A DNA stretch of 64,000 nt from positions 767,402 through 831,401 of the forward strand of contig JARGXX010000007.1 of assembly GCA_030374765.1 (NCBI GenBank). Direction: 5' to 3'. Under the pieces are notes generated by a model, which worked only from the letters and a program-made list of their open reading frames with translations, was not told the DNA's origin and ran no database searches. This document shows positions 1 to 10,770 of this stretch, in pieces. Source of the DNA: Agarophyton chilense. Lineage: Eukaryota > Rhodophyta > Florideophyceae > Gracilariales > Gracilariaceae. The position numbers were made by a program, and so were the translations under genes. Position 1 is the stretch's first letter; each line of letters begins with the position of its first letter.

Positions 1-1756
1 CTGATTCATTGCACTCTTGTGACCGAAGGACGGTTATGCTCGCCGACAACACTACAATGGTAGGCACTCGATGCAGAGATGTCCTCCTTCCCTTCTGGAA
101 TGCAAATCTACTGCTCACAACTGTGCTGCTTTTACCGAGTTTGGGATACAACTTGGTGTCCATTGAATGCTTGGCCAACAAAGGTAGTGACTCGTACTTC
201 TCTCGTCTCCATGTGAGTTTGATGCTTGAGTCCAATGGGTTTGAATTGGGTTGTGGTTACTGTGATGCGGAGTCTGGCATGTACATACTTCCTCCACCTA
301 TGCTACATACCTCACCGGCGGTGGCATTAGTGGCTCGACACACGGAAACTGAGCTTTGGCACCGACGGCTTGCGTATATGAACGTGCGAGACCTACAGTT
401 GGTGCACAAGTATGCCGATGGTGTCCCACAGCTGTCTGTAATGGAGGAGGTATACAGGGCCTGTCGTCTTGGCAAGGCTCACAAGCTACCATTTCCGGGT
501 CACTTCCAACAGGCCGCCGCTGTTGGTGACATAGCGCATTCGGATATTCTTGGACCTTTGGTGACCTCCTTCCCAGACAGGTGCCAATACGCAAGTACGT
601 TATTGGATGACCATTCACGCTTTGTGTTTCTCGGTTTGATGATGCAGCGCAGTGCGCTGATCGATGTGTTTATCGGTGTGGCATCCAAGTTGAAACGACT
701 TGGAGGAGCAGAAATTCGTGGTGTCCACTCCGATGGAGCAGCGGAATATGTTGAACTGCAGCACAAACTGGGCGAAGAGCATGGGCACACTTCTTTCTCA
801 GCTCCATATACTCCAGAACACAACGCCATTGCGGAGCGCATCAACGGAACCATGGTGGAAGCTGCTCGGTCGCTTCTCATCCAGGCCAACTTACCTGATT
901 GTTTGTGGCCATTTGCATTGAAGCATGCCATATACGTACGCAACCGTGTGCAACATTCCACAGTTGATGATACTCCTTACTTTTTGGTTACTAGAAACAG
1001 GCCGTCACTGAAGCACGTGCGTGTGTTTCGATGTACCGCATTTGTGCTCAGGACCCCTTGTGGACCCAAGTTCGAGTCGCGTGCACTTGAGGGAGTGTAC
1101 TTGGAGACTCTTGAGCATGGTGTCTACAAGGTACTAGTCACTGGTGATGATGATACCCCGCGCATTGTGGAGTCCCGGCATGTGACTTTTGATGAGTTTA
1201 GGTTCCCCGGCATACCAGCTCTATCCAACTATTTGGATGACGAGAGAGCGTCGGATGATGATTATGTGTCCCTGAAGGGCTCTGAGAGGACTACTGGTGA
1301 TGTGTCGGAAGGTTTCTCTGTCGATGTAGTGGACTTCGAAGACCAGACGAACGAGCAATAAGACCCCATACCTCTGTTGGTGGAGTCCGACTCCGACACT
1401 GATGGTGACGAAGACGATGTGGACGGCGCCAATAGTGATGATGGAGGGTCCTCCCACGATCCTGACACATTCTCCACATCCGATCAGGAACCTAGGTACC
1501 AGCGTCGCACTCGTCGTCGACCGCCAAAGTGGTTCATGGCTGGATCTGCGCAGTGTACTACGAACATAAACGTCACCACCAGCGATGAACCAACACTGAT
1601 GGAGGCCATGTCCGCCACTCCGGAGGAGCGTGATATGTGGAAAGGAGCCATTGACGCCGAGTTTGAATCATTGGAGTCCATGGAGACCTGGACACCAGAC
1701 GACTTCCCTGCCTCGCAGCCACTGCCCACGCATGTCATTCTAAAGGTGAAGCGCAA
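1..1756 (+). mobile_element. Copia-II copy II-1, internal fragment
   Basis: Internal piece of a Copia element, entering the window inside the protease/GAG-pre-integrase region and ending abruptly where a Copia-I LTR begins at 1757. The last host codons match the start of the reverse transcriptase region of the intact copy II-5 (around its residue 965). Neither LTR of this copy is in the window, and the sequence to the right of I-1 is Gypsy rather than the rest of II-1, so this fragment was cut by more than a simple insertion. Confidence 0.9.
3..1756 (+). pseudogene. Copia pol fragment: GAG-pre-integrase, integrase, start of RT
   Basis: The reading frame matches II-5 from about residue 383 to 966. 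In order it shows the GAG-pre-integrase finger (LWHRRLAYMN and YRACRLGK), the integrase core with its acidic residues (AHSDILGP, VHSDGAAEY, HNAIAERING), an acidic linker, and the start of RT ending at ILKVKRN. The first finger Cys is replaced: VYRAC where II-5 has VCRAC. An in-frame TAA at 1359-1361 stands where copy II-2 has CAA; the frame then continues to 1756. The divergent linker (SDSDTDGDEDDVDG) groups it with II-2 rather than II-5. Non-functional remnant. Confidence 0.9.
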
Positions 1757-2444
1757 TGATGGAAAGGGAAAGGCTGAAGGAAAGGTTGAGGGATGAAAGG
1801 AAAGTTCGCAAGCTCTGGCTCGGATTTACTTGGAGGCGCTCAATCTCTCACTTATATACAACTCAAAAAACGTCAGCCAACTAGACGCCAACCCAGAGTA
1901 AACCCTAGACTACAAAGCAGGGACACCCAATACTACCAATCATATTCAAGCACGACATTAACCCTAGCCAAAGTTCATTGCAGCACACAACAAGGCAATA
2001 CAACAGTGCACAGCACATCATTACACTGACGTGTGCACAAATTCAATATGCCAGCACACGCTTCTTGCAATCCACCTCCATACACGTTCACCTTTCGGCA
2101 CAGCACACCAAGTCTTCTGTAATACACATGACACGCTCTTCTCCAAGTACATTCGTTACACCTTGGGAGACGTGTACATAGTACACCAGCTGGACATCCT
2201 GAACAGCGTGCACAATAGTACAAGTAGACAACGTACACATGTTTACTACAGAAAACCCCAATAGTGCCATACCACTTGTACACACCACATTGCAGGTGCA
2301 TATTTGCAGTAGCCAATGACAGCACGAGTTCACGTTGAGGTCCGGCTGATACGCATATGCACTTTTCCTGAGGCACCCTCCAAAACAGCCCATGCTCTCC
2401 TGCACATTTGGTTCTCACTGACAGCATAGGCACTTGCACCAACA
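1757..2444 (-). repeat. 3' LTR of Copia-I copy I-1
   Basis: 688 bp, beginning TGATGGAAAGG and ending CACCAACA on the plus strand; in element orientation it runs TGTTGGTG...CCATCA. A TATATAAG box in element sense lies at about 1851-1858. The first ~315 bp on the plus strand look identical to the partner LTR at 7271, while the remainder (the U3 half) carries many differences. Confidence 0.95.
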
Positions 2445-2454
2445 CCCCCCCTCT
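2445..2454 (-). promoter_or_regulatory. Polypurine tract of I-1
   Basis: AGAGGGGGGG on the minus strand, directly abutting the 3' LTR; the expected primer for plus-strand DNA synthesis. The same tract is next to the LTR of I-3. Confidence 0.8.
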
Positions 2455-2464
2455 GTCACTGACT

Positions 2465-3053
2465 TCAGAGGTCTAGGGGCATCAAGCCACTCTCACTTCG
2501 AAACTTCTCCAGCTTAACACGCCCAAGTGGTTTTGTTAGCATGTGGGCAACCATGTTCCCGTTGGAGCAGTACTGCAACTCAATGGACTTGTCCTGTACA
2601 GCCTCTTGCGTGAAGCGAAAGCGAATGTCAATATGCTTGGTTCGCTTGTTTACAACTCCATTCCGGCCGAGGTCTATGGAAACCCTGATTGTCGACATAC
2701 ACAGTCGTGGGTTCTACCAACAGCTTTACGGACTTGTCCACTTGCAGACCACTTGCGTTGCCGATGCCATTCCACAGTCGCCTCAGCCAGATCGCCTTCT
2801 TCGTCCCAGTGCACAGACTCACATACTCAGCTTCAGCACTGGACAGCGCATCCACTTCCTGTTGGCGAGAGCTCCAAGACACCGGAGCACCACACATCAT
2901 GAACACAAATCCCCTAGTGGATTTGCGAGTGGAAGTGTCACCGGCCCAGTCCGATTCAACGTATCCGTACAGCTGAGTATCCGTGCATGAGCCATATGTG
3001 AGTCCGAATAATCGAGTGCCATTCAGGTAGCTCAGCACGCGCTTGAATGCCTT
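2465..3053 (-). pseudogene. Copia-I RNase H remnant of I-1
   Basis: Minus-strand frames give the Copia RNase H domain: GYVESDWAGD, the SAEAEYVSL motif, and YVDNQG, then the C-terminus ending GLMPLDL. The first motif reads VESD where the family norm is VDSD, so the first catalytic Asp is Glu. A frameshift near 2690 separates the YVDNQG part from the C-terminal tail, and a stop near 3054 cuts it from RT. RNase H would degrade the RNA template during reverse transcription; this copy could not. Confidence 0.85.
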
Positions 3054-3530
3054 CTAATGAGTCTCGCCAGGTTTCTCGACAAACTTTGCTAGCTTGGACA
3101 CTGCAAATGAAATGCCCGGTCGAGTCCCCACAGAAAGATACATCATGCATCCAATCGCTTGCCTGTATGGTATGCTGGTCAACGGTTCCTCAATCTGAGT
3201 AAGGTCCACGTTTCCGGGTTTAATGAATCCGTCCGGTTGCTCCATGTACACAGTCTCGTCGAGGTCTCCGTTCAAGAATGCAGTCTTAACATCCATCTGG
3301 TGTAGGTGATAATCTTGCACTGCCAAAAGCGACAGAATCATCCTCACCGATGTGAACTTGACCACTGGCGCATATGTCTCGGAGAATTCGACGCCCTCAA
3401 TCTGTAGGAAACCACGAGCAACCAGACGAGCCTTGTACCGAACTGTCGGCTCACCGTCAGCACCTGCTTCATACTTCTGCACAAATACCCACTTGGATGA
3501 TATCACGTTTCTGTCTGCTGGCCTAAGCAC
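3054..3530 (-). pseudogene. Copia-I reverse transcriptase remnant with palm deletion
   Basis: Starts in the typical Copia RT region (SKWVFVQKYEA, YKARLVARGF, QMDVKTAFLNGD) but jumps from FIKPGNVDL to IPYRQAIGCMMYLSVGTRP at about 3200. The same span in copy I-3 holds roughly 430 bp more, including KKAIYGLRQAP and the active-site motif. The catalytic YxDD box is therefore deleted, in frame. The preceding integrase frame ends with a TAG at 3531-3533. Confidence 0.9.
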
Positions 3531-4945
3531 TTAGTCCCATGTGTTATGCTCCATTAAAGACTCATACTCGCTGTTAATCGCCTTGATCCACGACTTACAA
3601 ACAGGACATGACACTGCATCGCTGTACGAGCTAGGAGTGTCATCACTGGCCTTGAGTAGAGCAGTTGGGCGCCACCAGGACGAAGTCGGCTTTCGCACAC
3701 GAGTAGACCTACGCAATTGCACTGGCTGTGGCACCTCAGGAGCATCTTGTGGAACATCGGTGGATTCTTCAGCATCACTTTCTGGTACCTCATCCGGAGG
3801 TGTAACCGTGTCAGGATCCTCGTCATTGGGTTCAACTGGTGGTTGAGAGGTGGAGGTTTGGTCCGATCTCGACTTCACCGAAATTTCAATATCGGTATAG
3901 TTCTCATCACAATGATCAGTAGTCTCATCTAATTCATTGCGTTCATCAAACTTCACATCTCTCGACACTACCATCTTTCTTTTCTGCTCATCCCACAGCT
4001 TGTAGCCATGGGATCCAGCAGTGTACCCAATGAAGGTTGCCTCAACGGCACGGTCCTCCAGCTTCTTCAGCTTATGATCTACCACCTTGTACCAGCACTT
4101 GCTCCCAAACACACGCATATTGCTCACATAAGGCTTTTGTCCATGCCACAATTCATATGGTGTCACGGTACTTGGCAATGCCTTGCATGTAACTCGGTTG
4201 CGCACATACGCCGCACCATTCAGTGCTTCTGCCCAGAAGCATTTGGGGAGTTTATTGTGACAAAGCATGGACCTGACCAGATCCATGATTGTGCGGTTTA
4301 ACCTTTTGGCCAGCCCGTTTTGCTGCGGATTGTAAGGCACAGTTCGCTGATGTTCAATACCGTGTGATTCAAGTTCTTTTGCAAACTTCTTGGAAAGGTA
4401 CTCACCACCATTTTCCGTTCGTAGTGCACGAAGTACGCACTGACGGGCAGCGATGGTTTTGACTTGTGTACCAGTTTGGTTTTGAACAAACTTGAGCCAC
4501 TTCACGAACATCTGGAACACCTCATCCGAGGTCTTGAGCATGTACAGGAAGCAGTCCCGACTGTGATCGTCGATGAATGTGACAAAGTAGCGCGAGCCTC
4601 CCAAGGAACCAACCTCCACTGGACCACATATGTCCGAGTGAACTAGGTCTAATAGCTTGGTTGCGCGCTCCCCCCTTTGCTTGGGAGTAGCAGTGCGGGT
4701 AGACTTGCCTACAACACATGAGACACAAACGTCCAGCTTCTGCGTTACATCCACATTCAGCCCTGACACAACGCCATTGCGAGCCATTTGCTTGATGCCA
4801 CCTACATTCACGTGAGCCATGCGAGTATGCCATATCGACAGGTCCGACACAAGTGCACTATTTACGTCACCAAGTTGTGGCACTGCAGTGCAGAGGTAGT
4901 ACAGGCCTTTGACGCGGCGTCCTTGGGCAATCAGAGTAAAGTCCT
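3531..4945 (-). pseudogene. Copia-I integrase of I-1, catalytic residues lost
   Basis: The frame runs from the HHCC finger (WHTRMAHVN, CVSCVVGK) through the integrase core and an acidic Pro/Ser linker to EHNTWD before a stop. LVHSDICGP keeps the first Asp, but the second motif reads RTENGGEY (copy I-3 has RTDNGGEY) and the third reads NGLAKRLNR where I-3 has GLAERF. The Lys codon is AAA at 4305-4307 on the minus strand against GAA. Strand transfer needs the D-D-E triad, so this enzyme is dead even apart from the frameshift near 4945 that separates it from protease. Confidence 0.9.
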
Positions 4946-4946
4946 T

Positions 4947-5465
4947 TTACACGCACACCTTGTGCTTGTCAAACACAACAGTAGCATCCAAGTCACAAAT
5001 TGCAGATACCGACAGCAGGTGGTACTGCAGACATGGCACGTGCACTACCTTGTTCAGCTTGCACTTGCGCGTGAACCCCTCAACAATCAGATCCAGTTCA
5101 ACACAACCTTGGCCACGAGACTCTAACTTGGAATCGTTTCTGATACTCACACCAGGGGACACCTTGCTCTCATACGATTGGAACATTGAGTCGTCATAAG
5201 TCATGTGTGCGGTAGCTCTAGAGTCCACAATCCAGTCACTGTTGGTGGCCTTAGAGGTACCGCTGGCAACGAGGCATACGTACTCAGTGTCGCTGTCACC
5301 CAAACCATGCTCATCGCGGTAAGCATGTTGTACACTTGGGGGGGCGGCAGCTTCCTGAGCGTTGTTAGCCTCATTATGTTGCTTTTTGAAACAGTTCCTT
5401 TGGACATGACCTTTCCTACGACAATAGTGACACTCGATGTTCTTTAATCGCGACTGCCTGCCAAC
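4947..5465 (-). pseudogene. Copia-I nucleocapsid knuckle and protease of I-1
   Basis: Downstream of the Gag stop the frame continues with a CCHC knuckle (CHYCRRKGHVQRNC, about 5390-5435) and then the aspartic protease, whose active site reads DWIVDSRATAHM. Copy I-2 has DSGATAHM at this point, so the invariant Gly after Asp-Ser is Arg. The tail ends near KHKVCVKGL, where a one-base shift changes frame into integrase. Confidence 0.85.
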
Positions 5466-6068
5466 TCAAGCTGCATCACTTCCGGACTCCTCTTTGGCAC
5501 GATCGTTCATTCGCTGCTCTTCTTGCAGCAAACGACTCTTCACAAACTCTAGCATGAGTTGACGATCGCCAATCGTGGTATCAATTGACATGATGAGGTG
5601 CTCGAATCTTTTCGGAAGTCCGCATAGGATGGCCATAGCGATGTCCTCCTCCTCAACAACAACGTCCATACACTTCAGATCCGATGCCAGATGACGTACA
5701 CGGTTGATGAAATGGAGCGTTTTCTCATCATCACGCATCTTGGCAGAGTAGAAGGACCGTCGGGCGTTGATTTTGTTGAGCAGGGTCTTACGTTGGAACA
5801 CATCGCAAATGGCTTTCCACATATCGGCAGCGTTGTCGGCGTCCCGCACATGATCTAAATGCTCATCACTGAGTGTGAGACCAATAATAGCTCTGGCTTT
5901 GGCATCTTTCTTCTTCCAAGTGGACAGCTCATCTTCGTCAGTGGGTCTAACAGAGTCGAGGTGACCGTCGAGGTCCATGAGTGCAAGCAGTAGCTCAATC
6001 TTCTGCTTCCATACGTGGAAGTTATCCTCAACCAGCTTTTCGATTCTGACCCCACTGAACGAATCCAT
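5466..6068 (-). pseudogene. Copia-I Gag (UBN2-like) of I-1, ends in premature stop
   Basis: An ATG at 6068-6066 begins MDSFSGVRIEKLVEDN, a Copia-type Gag of the UBN2/gag-polypeptide class (W.WKQKIELLL, ADNAADMWKAICDVF, MAILCGLPKRFEHL). Gag would form the cytoplasmic virus-like particle. It ends at a TGA (5466-5468) where I-2 reads TTG and continues into the zinc knuckle. About 200 residues remain open. Confidence 0.9.
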
Positions 6069-7256
6069 GTTGTGCAAAGTGTCACAAGAGGCCGAGAGAG
6101 AAGGCTTGACAGCAACAGACTAGTGAAGAACAACAACAGACAACAACAACAGAGAAAAAACAACAAACAAAAAATAATTCTTCAAGATTGAACAGACAAT
6201 AGTCTGCGGGCGCACTGGCAGGGCCTCCTCTACCCGCGTCTCTAAAGGTCGGACCCCTGGCCCCCAGAGCTCTTCTTGGTAGATAACGTTTTGCTGCAGT
6301 CTACCTTCTCCGGCGTCAAAAGGAGAAGGCGCGTTGCTCCTTACGAGGCTTCCAGAGGATGGTTAACGGCCGAAGATATGCCTTTACCAAGTCGGCCCTC
6401 GCTGGCCTCTTTCAGGAACTAGCATGACCTCGAAACCGAAGCTACCTCAACACCAAGATACGCTTCTAACGAGCAATCAATGAAGATCGCACGCGGCCTG
6501 ATCCCGAAATGGAGGTCAGCCTTCGAAACGTCGCCTCCCCGCGTACTGCGGATCAAAAGCTCCTTATGGATGCTGTTCACAACAGTCCAATTGCCCAACC
6601 ACAAAGGTCGGGCTCACACACAAGGTCAAACAACCAGCCAAATGCAGTGCGCCACGGCACCCCGTCCACAAATGCACCCGCAAAGTTCAACCAGATCTTT
6701 CGACCGTCACTTTTATCAGCCCTAAAATGACCAGTGGGGAACCCGCTTGACAGTACACCTGCTTTGGTTCAAGCCGCCAGGCTAAAGTCCCCGAGTACAA
6801 GGAATCACCCAAAGTACCTCGGATCAACCGCTCGTCGCACAGGCAAAGATGCAGACCAAACACACAAACACACACGAAAGCTGAGCCAAGAACTCCAGGC
6901 CCAGACTTCAACAAACACGGTCCTCAACCTCTCAGATCAGAACCTGCAACACGACGCAGGGATCCACAAAACAACGAAAGAGAGGGAGACCAAACGAAAC
7001 GGATACCGATCGACAAACACGGGCAACAACGAGCACCCAAACCCAATCACGATAATAACGTCGAACCACTACCACCACAACGCCCTCAGGGAGGAACGCA
7101 GGACCGAAAGGAAATACCAACACCAACCCACGATACGGTCACACACACGACGCAACGGCTACGACGGTGGAGACGAAGAGAAATAAACATCGAAACGGGT
7201 GGATGGTGGTTCGGGAAAGCGGCGAGAGACGAACTAGACGGCAGAGGTCAGCGGGG
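6069..7256 (-). other. Long untranslated leader of Copia-I copy I-1
   Basis: About 1.2 kb between primer site and Gag ATG, strongly G/T-rich in element sense. No conserved coding is seen in the sense direction. The Gag-proximal part (about 6178-6355) contains the structured leader element also found in I-2 and in Copia-II. Confidence 0.75.
6178..6355 (-). ncRNA. Structured leader RNA element, I-1
   Basis: Minus-strand hairpins CCTTCTCC/GGAGAAGG, GGTAGA/TCTACC and CAGAC-TATT-GTCTG are separated by blocks such as CCAGGGG and GCCAGTGCGCCCG that are shared with the Copia-II leader. Function unknown; position suggests packaging, dimerisation or translation control. Confidence 0.6.
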
Positions 7257-7270
7257 CTGGGCCCATAACC
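7257..7270 (-). promoter_or_regulatory. Primer-binding site of I-1 (half-tRNA type)
   Basis: GGTTATGGGCCCAG in element sense, flush with the 5' LTR. It is complementary to the anticodon arm of eukaryotic initiator tRNA-Met (CTGGGCCCATAACC), the arrangement known from Drosophila copia, where a cleaved 5' half of the tRNA primes synthesis. Confidence 0.88.
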
Positions 7271-7958
7271 TGATGGAAAGGGAAAGGCTGAAGGAAAGGT
7301 TGAGGGATGAAAGGAAAGTTCGCAAGCTCTGGCTCGGATTTACTTGGAGGCGCTCAATCTCTCACTTATATACAACTCAAAAAACGTCAGCCAACTAGAC
7401 GCCAACCCAGAGTAAACCCTAGACTACAAAGCAGGGACACCCAATACTACCAATCATATTCAAGCACGACATTAACCCTAGCCAAAGTTCATTGCAGCAC
7501 ACAACAAGGCAATACAACAGTGCACAGCACATCATTACACTGACGTGTGCACAAATTCAATATGCCAGCACACGCTTCTTGCAATCCGCCTCCATACACG
7601 TTCACCTTCCAGCACAGTACACCAAGTCTTCTGTAATACACCTGACACGCTCTTCTCCAAGTACATTCGTTACACCCTGTAAGACGTGTACATAGTACAC
7701 CAGCTGGACATCCCGAACAGCGTGCACAATAGTAAAAGTAGACCACGTACACACGTGTCCCAGAGAAAATCCTAATAGTGCCATACCACTTGTACACACT
7801 ACATTGCAGGTGCATATTTGCAGTAGCCAATCACAGCACGAGTTCACGTTGAGATCCGACTGACACGCATATGCGCTTTTCCAGAGGCACCCTCCAAAAC
7901 AGCCCATGCTCTCCTGCACATTTGGTTTTCAGTGACAGCATAGGCGCTTGCACCAACA
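7271..7958 (-). repeat. 5' LTR of Copia-I copy I-1
   Basis: 688 bp, TGATGG...CACCAACA on the plus strand. Carries the CGCATATGCG palindrome and the CCAAT-type block of the U3 in element orientation. Its right end runs directly into Gypsy integrase sequence at 7959. Confidence 0.95.
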
Positions 7959-8299
7959 AACCGGAATATGTGATTGAGCGCATCATCTCCGCCGGTATGG
8001 GAGAAGATTGAACTATGCGCTATCGCGTCCGTTGGTTCGGCTACACACCTGAGAAAGATACTTGGCAAGAGCTGCAAACCATTCCGGCTCGTTCTATCGC
8101 CCGCTATTGGCGCAAAATTGGCAACTCGGAGCGCGGCCTTCAGGAGGGGGCAACCATTGGTCCGAATAATCACACCATTGGCCCGAATAATCCCAAAACG
8201 CCTCCCAAACCGCCTCCCGACACGAAGGTTCGCCGGAGCACGACATTTCGTCGTAGCTCCCGCATCAGGGAACAAATTCAGTTCTTCGGAGACAGCTGA
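7959..8299 (+). pseudogene. Gypsy integrase C-terminal chromodomain, G-1
   Basis: Encodes PEYVIERIIS and then RYRVRWFGYTPEKDTWQELQTI, a chromodomain as found at the integrase C-terminus of chromoviruses, where it directs integration to modified chromatin. The aromatic positions W (RWFGY) and W (DTWQE) are kept. After RYWRKIG comes a basic tail ending FFGDS and a TGA. Near the left junction an in-frame TGA interrupts the frame (gaagatTGA before MRYRVRW). This copy has one unit of the segment that is tandemly doubled in G-2. Confidence 0.85.
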
Positions 8300-8449
8300 G
8301 AAAGACCCAGGACGCTCTCAAGATGGGATGCCGTCCCGGGGCACGCACATTTCAGATACAAGAAAGACCTTAGAAAAGCCCAAGCACTGCTTTATTTTAC
8401 TTACTCGAGTAACTAACAGAGGCCTAACAGCCCTTGGTATAACCTCAAG

Positions 8450-10448
8450 GTTCGCGGAAGCGCTTCGAAGACCAACAGGACTGACTGGGGCGGCGCAGGA
8501 GTAACTCTATCGTCCTCATTGGAACCTGCAGGAGCGAAATCGGGATTAGGGTCACCCGAGGAGCCTAGTGGACCACCCGAACCAGCCCCAGCGAGCCTAG
8601 CACGCTTCTTCAGCAGGAATTCTCCTCAGGAACTATTTTCACCATCAGAAACCTCCCGGTCACTTAAATTGAGACCGTATCGGGCATCCAAGTCAGCAGT
8701 AACCCTCTGAAACATCGCCTGCGCATTCTCCTGCAGGATATCGACCATGGCGGTCTTCAGGTCCTGAACCTGTTTGACAACCGCGGCGTGGCGAGCCGAG
8801 CGACGCGCCCAGGAGCATGCTTCTCTCAGGACTGTTGCAATGTCCATCGAGGCCGTGATGCCAACGGTACGGCAGACATGACGGAGAGCCTCAGTGGCAG
8901 CCATGAGAGAGGCAGGAAAGTGGACCAACGGAGAGGACGGAGCGATGTCGACGGCCCCGGTGGACAATTGAGCAAGTGCTTCGCCTACAGGTCTTTCGGT
9001 TTCGACAGTAACATTGCCGGTAAGAATAGTCGCTTGGGCGATGGGCGGTTATGCGAGAGCTCATCCTGAGAAGCAGCGCCTGGAAGAGCTGGAGAAGGAG
9101 AACCGGTCTGCATTACAACGGCGGACTCAACCGGAGGATGAACGCCCTCCACGGGTAAGACGAAGGAATCTTCACCAAAGAATTATCCGTCGGACATACC
9201 AGCAGGAATTAACCGCGTGGCTCTCACATGAGGCTCGAAGCAAAGAGGATCGAAACCAGTGGCCTTCGGATAATAGTCGTGCACATGACGCCTCGGCATG
9301 TCCGATGGTTGATTCCTCAAAGGCTTGGCGGGATAGACACGAGCGTCGTCCCAACCCTGCGGATGCAGCGGAATTGGCGTGAATGAGTCTGTATCCCAGT
9401 CATACCAAAGGAACCCGGTAGTCTTGCCCCACTCCACCTGTAGAACATGATCCAAAAGGGCCTCGGTCTCCCCGACGTGGAACTGGGTTCCACGGTCGAT
9501 GTTTTGTATGTCCAGGTTCCTTAGGAAACGGATCATGATGTCCGGGAGCGGGACTAGGCGACCTCAAGGACCGGGTATGTTCTCATCGTATCACACCCCT
9601 CAATCCTCCGAACGGACATTACAACGGATTCTGTACTTCGCAGTATCCAGAAAAGCCGGAAGGGACATCACGCCGAACTCGACGAAGAGCACCTGCCAGG
9701 ACAGCCAGGACCTTCGGTCATGGTCAGCGTCCATTAGTTGGGACGAGTGGTACGCCACCACGGACTGCGTGGGAACCAGAAGCAGCAGCGAGACACGGCA
9801 ATACACGGCCCATTGGTTCTCATCCTCATGGGGTAGGGAAAGGTACAACGGAAGGCGTTTGTCGGCGCTCATATCGTGGAACTCCACTTGGTGCCAACAA
9901 AAGAAGAACCCCAAGGATTGACGCAGACGACCATCGGGCTTGTGCATCTCGTTCCAATGGAACCGGTTGGAAATCCAGAATAAGTGGTCGTGCGGTGGCC
10001 GGAAGCACATAAGCGCCAAGAGGTTGTGACCAGCCGGAGGAAAGCGCACATGAGGTGAGATGAAGTCCGTGTATAGGTCCGAAAGGAGTTTGTTCACCCT
10101 GAACTGGTAGTCGGCTTCTTCCTCGCAGCAGACGTACGACATTTCCACTTGTACGAGTTTGCGACATCGCGTCGCCGAACGCGGATCCACAGGACATTAT
10201 AACCATCGGTTATACCACGAGACGCTGCGCGCGTTCTTGCTGCCCCTACGTAAGTCGCGTATCTTGGCAAACCATGGGGCTTCGAGATACATATGCCGAA
10301 ACTTTTGGTATTCTTCCACTGAAGACGGAAGAACGGCAGGACGCACTGCCCGCAGGTTTCTTCCGATAGGATGGTCATAGCGGTCCCACGGACGCTCGTA
10401 GCCCACTTGGTATCCCGAGGAGCTCCCCGCTGGGTTCTTTGAGGTCAT
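8450..10448 (-). pseudogene. Antisense ORF in the Gypsy 3' region, G-1
   Basis: On the strand opposite pol, an ATG at 10448-10446 opens a frame starting MTSKNPAGSSSGYQV. It runs with few stops through 10190-9600 and 9536-9183 in the same frame and, after a frame change, 8967-8626 (ending LSDREVSDGENSS). Interruptions include TAA at 10199-10197, three TGA codons between 9602 and about 9558, and TAA near 9183. The N-terminus and the C-terminal block recur at protein level in G-2. The product is Trp/Arg-rich with a basic KKRAR stretch near the end; I do not recognise the family. Antisense 3' ORFs are known in some plant Gypsy (Tat/Ogre/Grande) lineages. Confidence 0.5.
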
Positions 10449-10757
10449 GGTACTGCTGGTCTCGCCAAAAGAAGAACGGAGACGAAGGAAGAACCCAATG
10501 GACCGTCTCGCCAACGCGACGCGAGGAATACGCCGGCGATGCACCTATGGCCAGCGCTCACGGCGCGTGATAGCTTCATTCCTTGGGTAATTTAATTGCC
10601 CTTCGGCGCCAATGGTCAGCTCACACATCCCCGCATCCCCGCAGGCGGTGACGACGCGACCTACCGTTGCACCCAATTTTACAGGGAGCAATGAAGTGCA
10701 CGCGTCCCCTGGAGCAGTTATGAAACCATCTGGACTTCGCCGTCACGGTCGAATCCT

Positions 10758-10769
10758 AAGGTGGGAGAT
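10758..10769 (+). promoter_or_regulatory. Polypurine tract of G-1
   Basis: AAGGTGGGAGAT just before the 3' LTR; counterpart AAGGAGGGAGAT in G-2. Confidence 0.7.
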
Positions 10770-10770
10770 A

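Larger units (their letters stand above)
1757..7958 (-). mobile_element. Copia-I copy I-1, two LTRs, decayed
   Basis: A 6.2-kb Copia element on the minus strand: 3' LTR 1757-2444, internal region 2445-7270, 5' LTR 7271-7958, both LTRs 688 bp and bounded TG...CA. The domain order Gag, protease, integrase, RT, RNase H is that of Ty1/Copia. Coding is broken by frameshifts, stops and an RT deletion. No target-site duplication is present: the left flank is Copia-II pol and the right flank is Gypsy integrase, so the copy is probably a product of recombination or deletion. Confidence 0.93.

Noticed and set aside
1359-1361. RIP-like C-to-T mutation as cause of Copia stops
   Set aside because: Stops that can be compared with intact copies are mixed: CAA to TAA at 1359 and 58082, but AGA to TGA at 39124 and TCA to TGA at 38557, so no single signature.
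1793-2029. Identical 78-codon ORFs in both LTRs of I-1 (also 7307-7543)
   Set aside because: They lie in the identical half of the LTR on the strand opposite the element and show no protein features; identity follows from LTR duplication.
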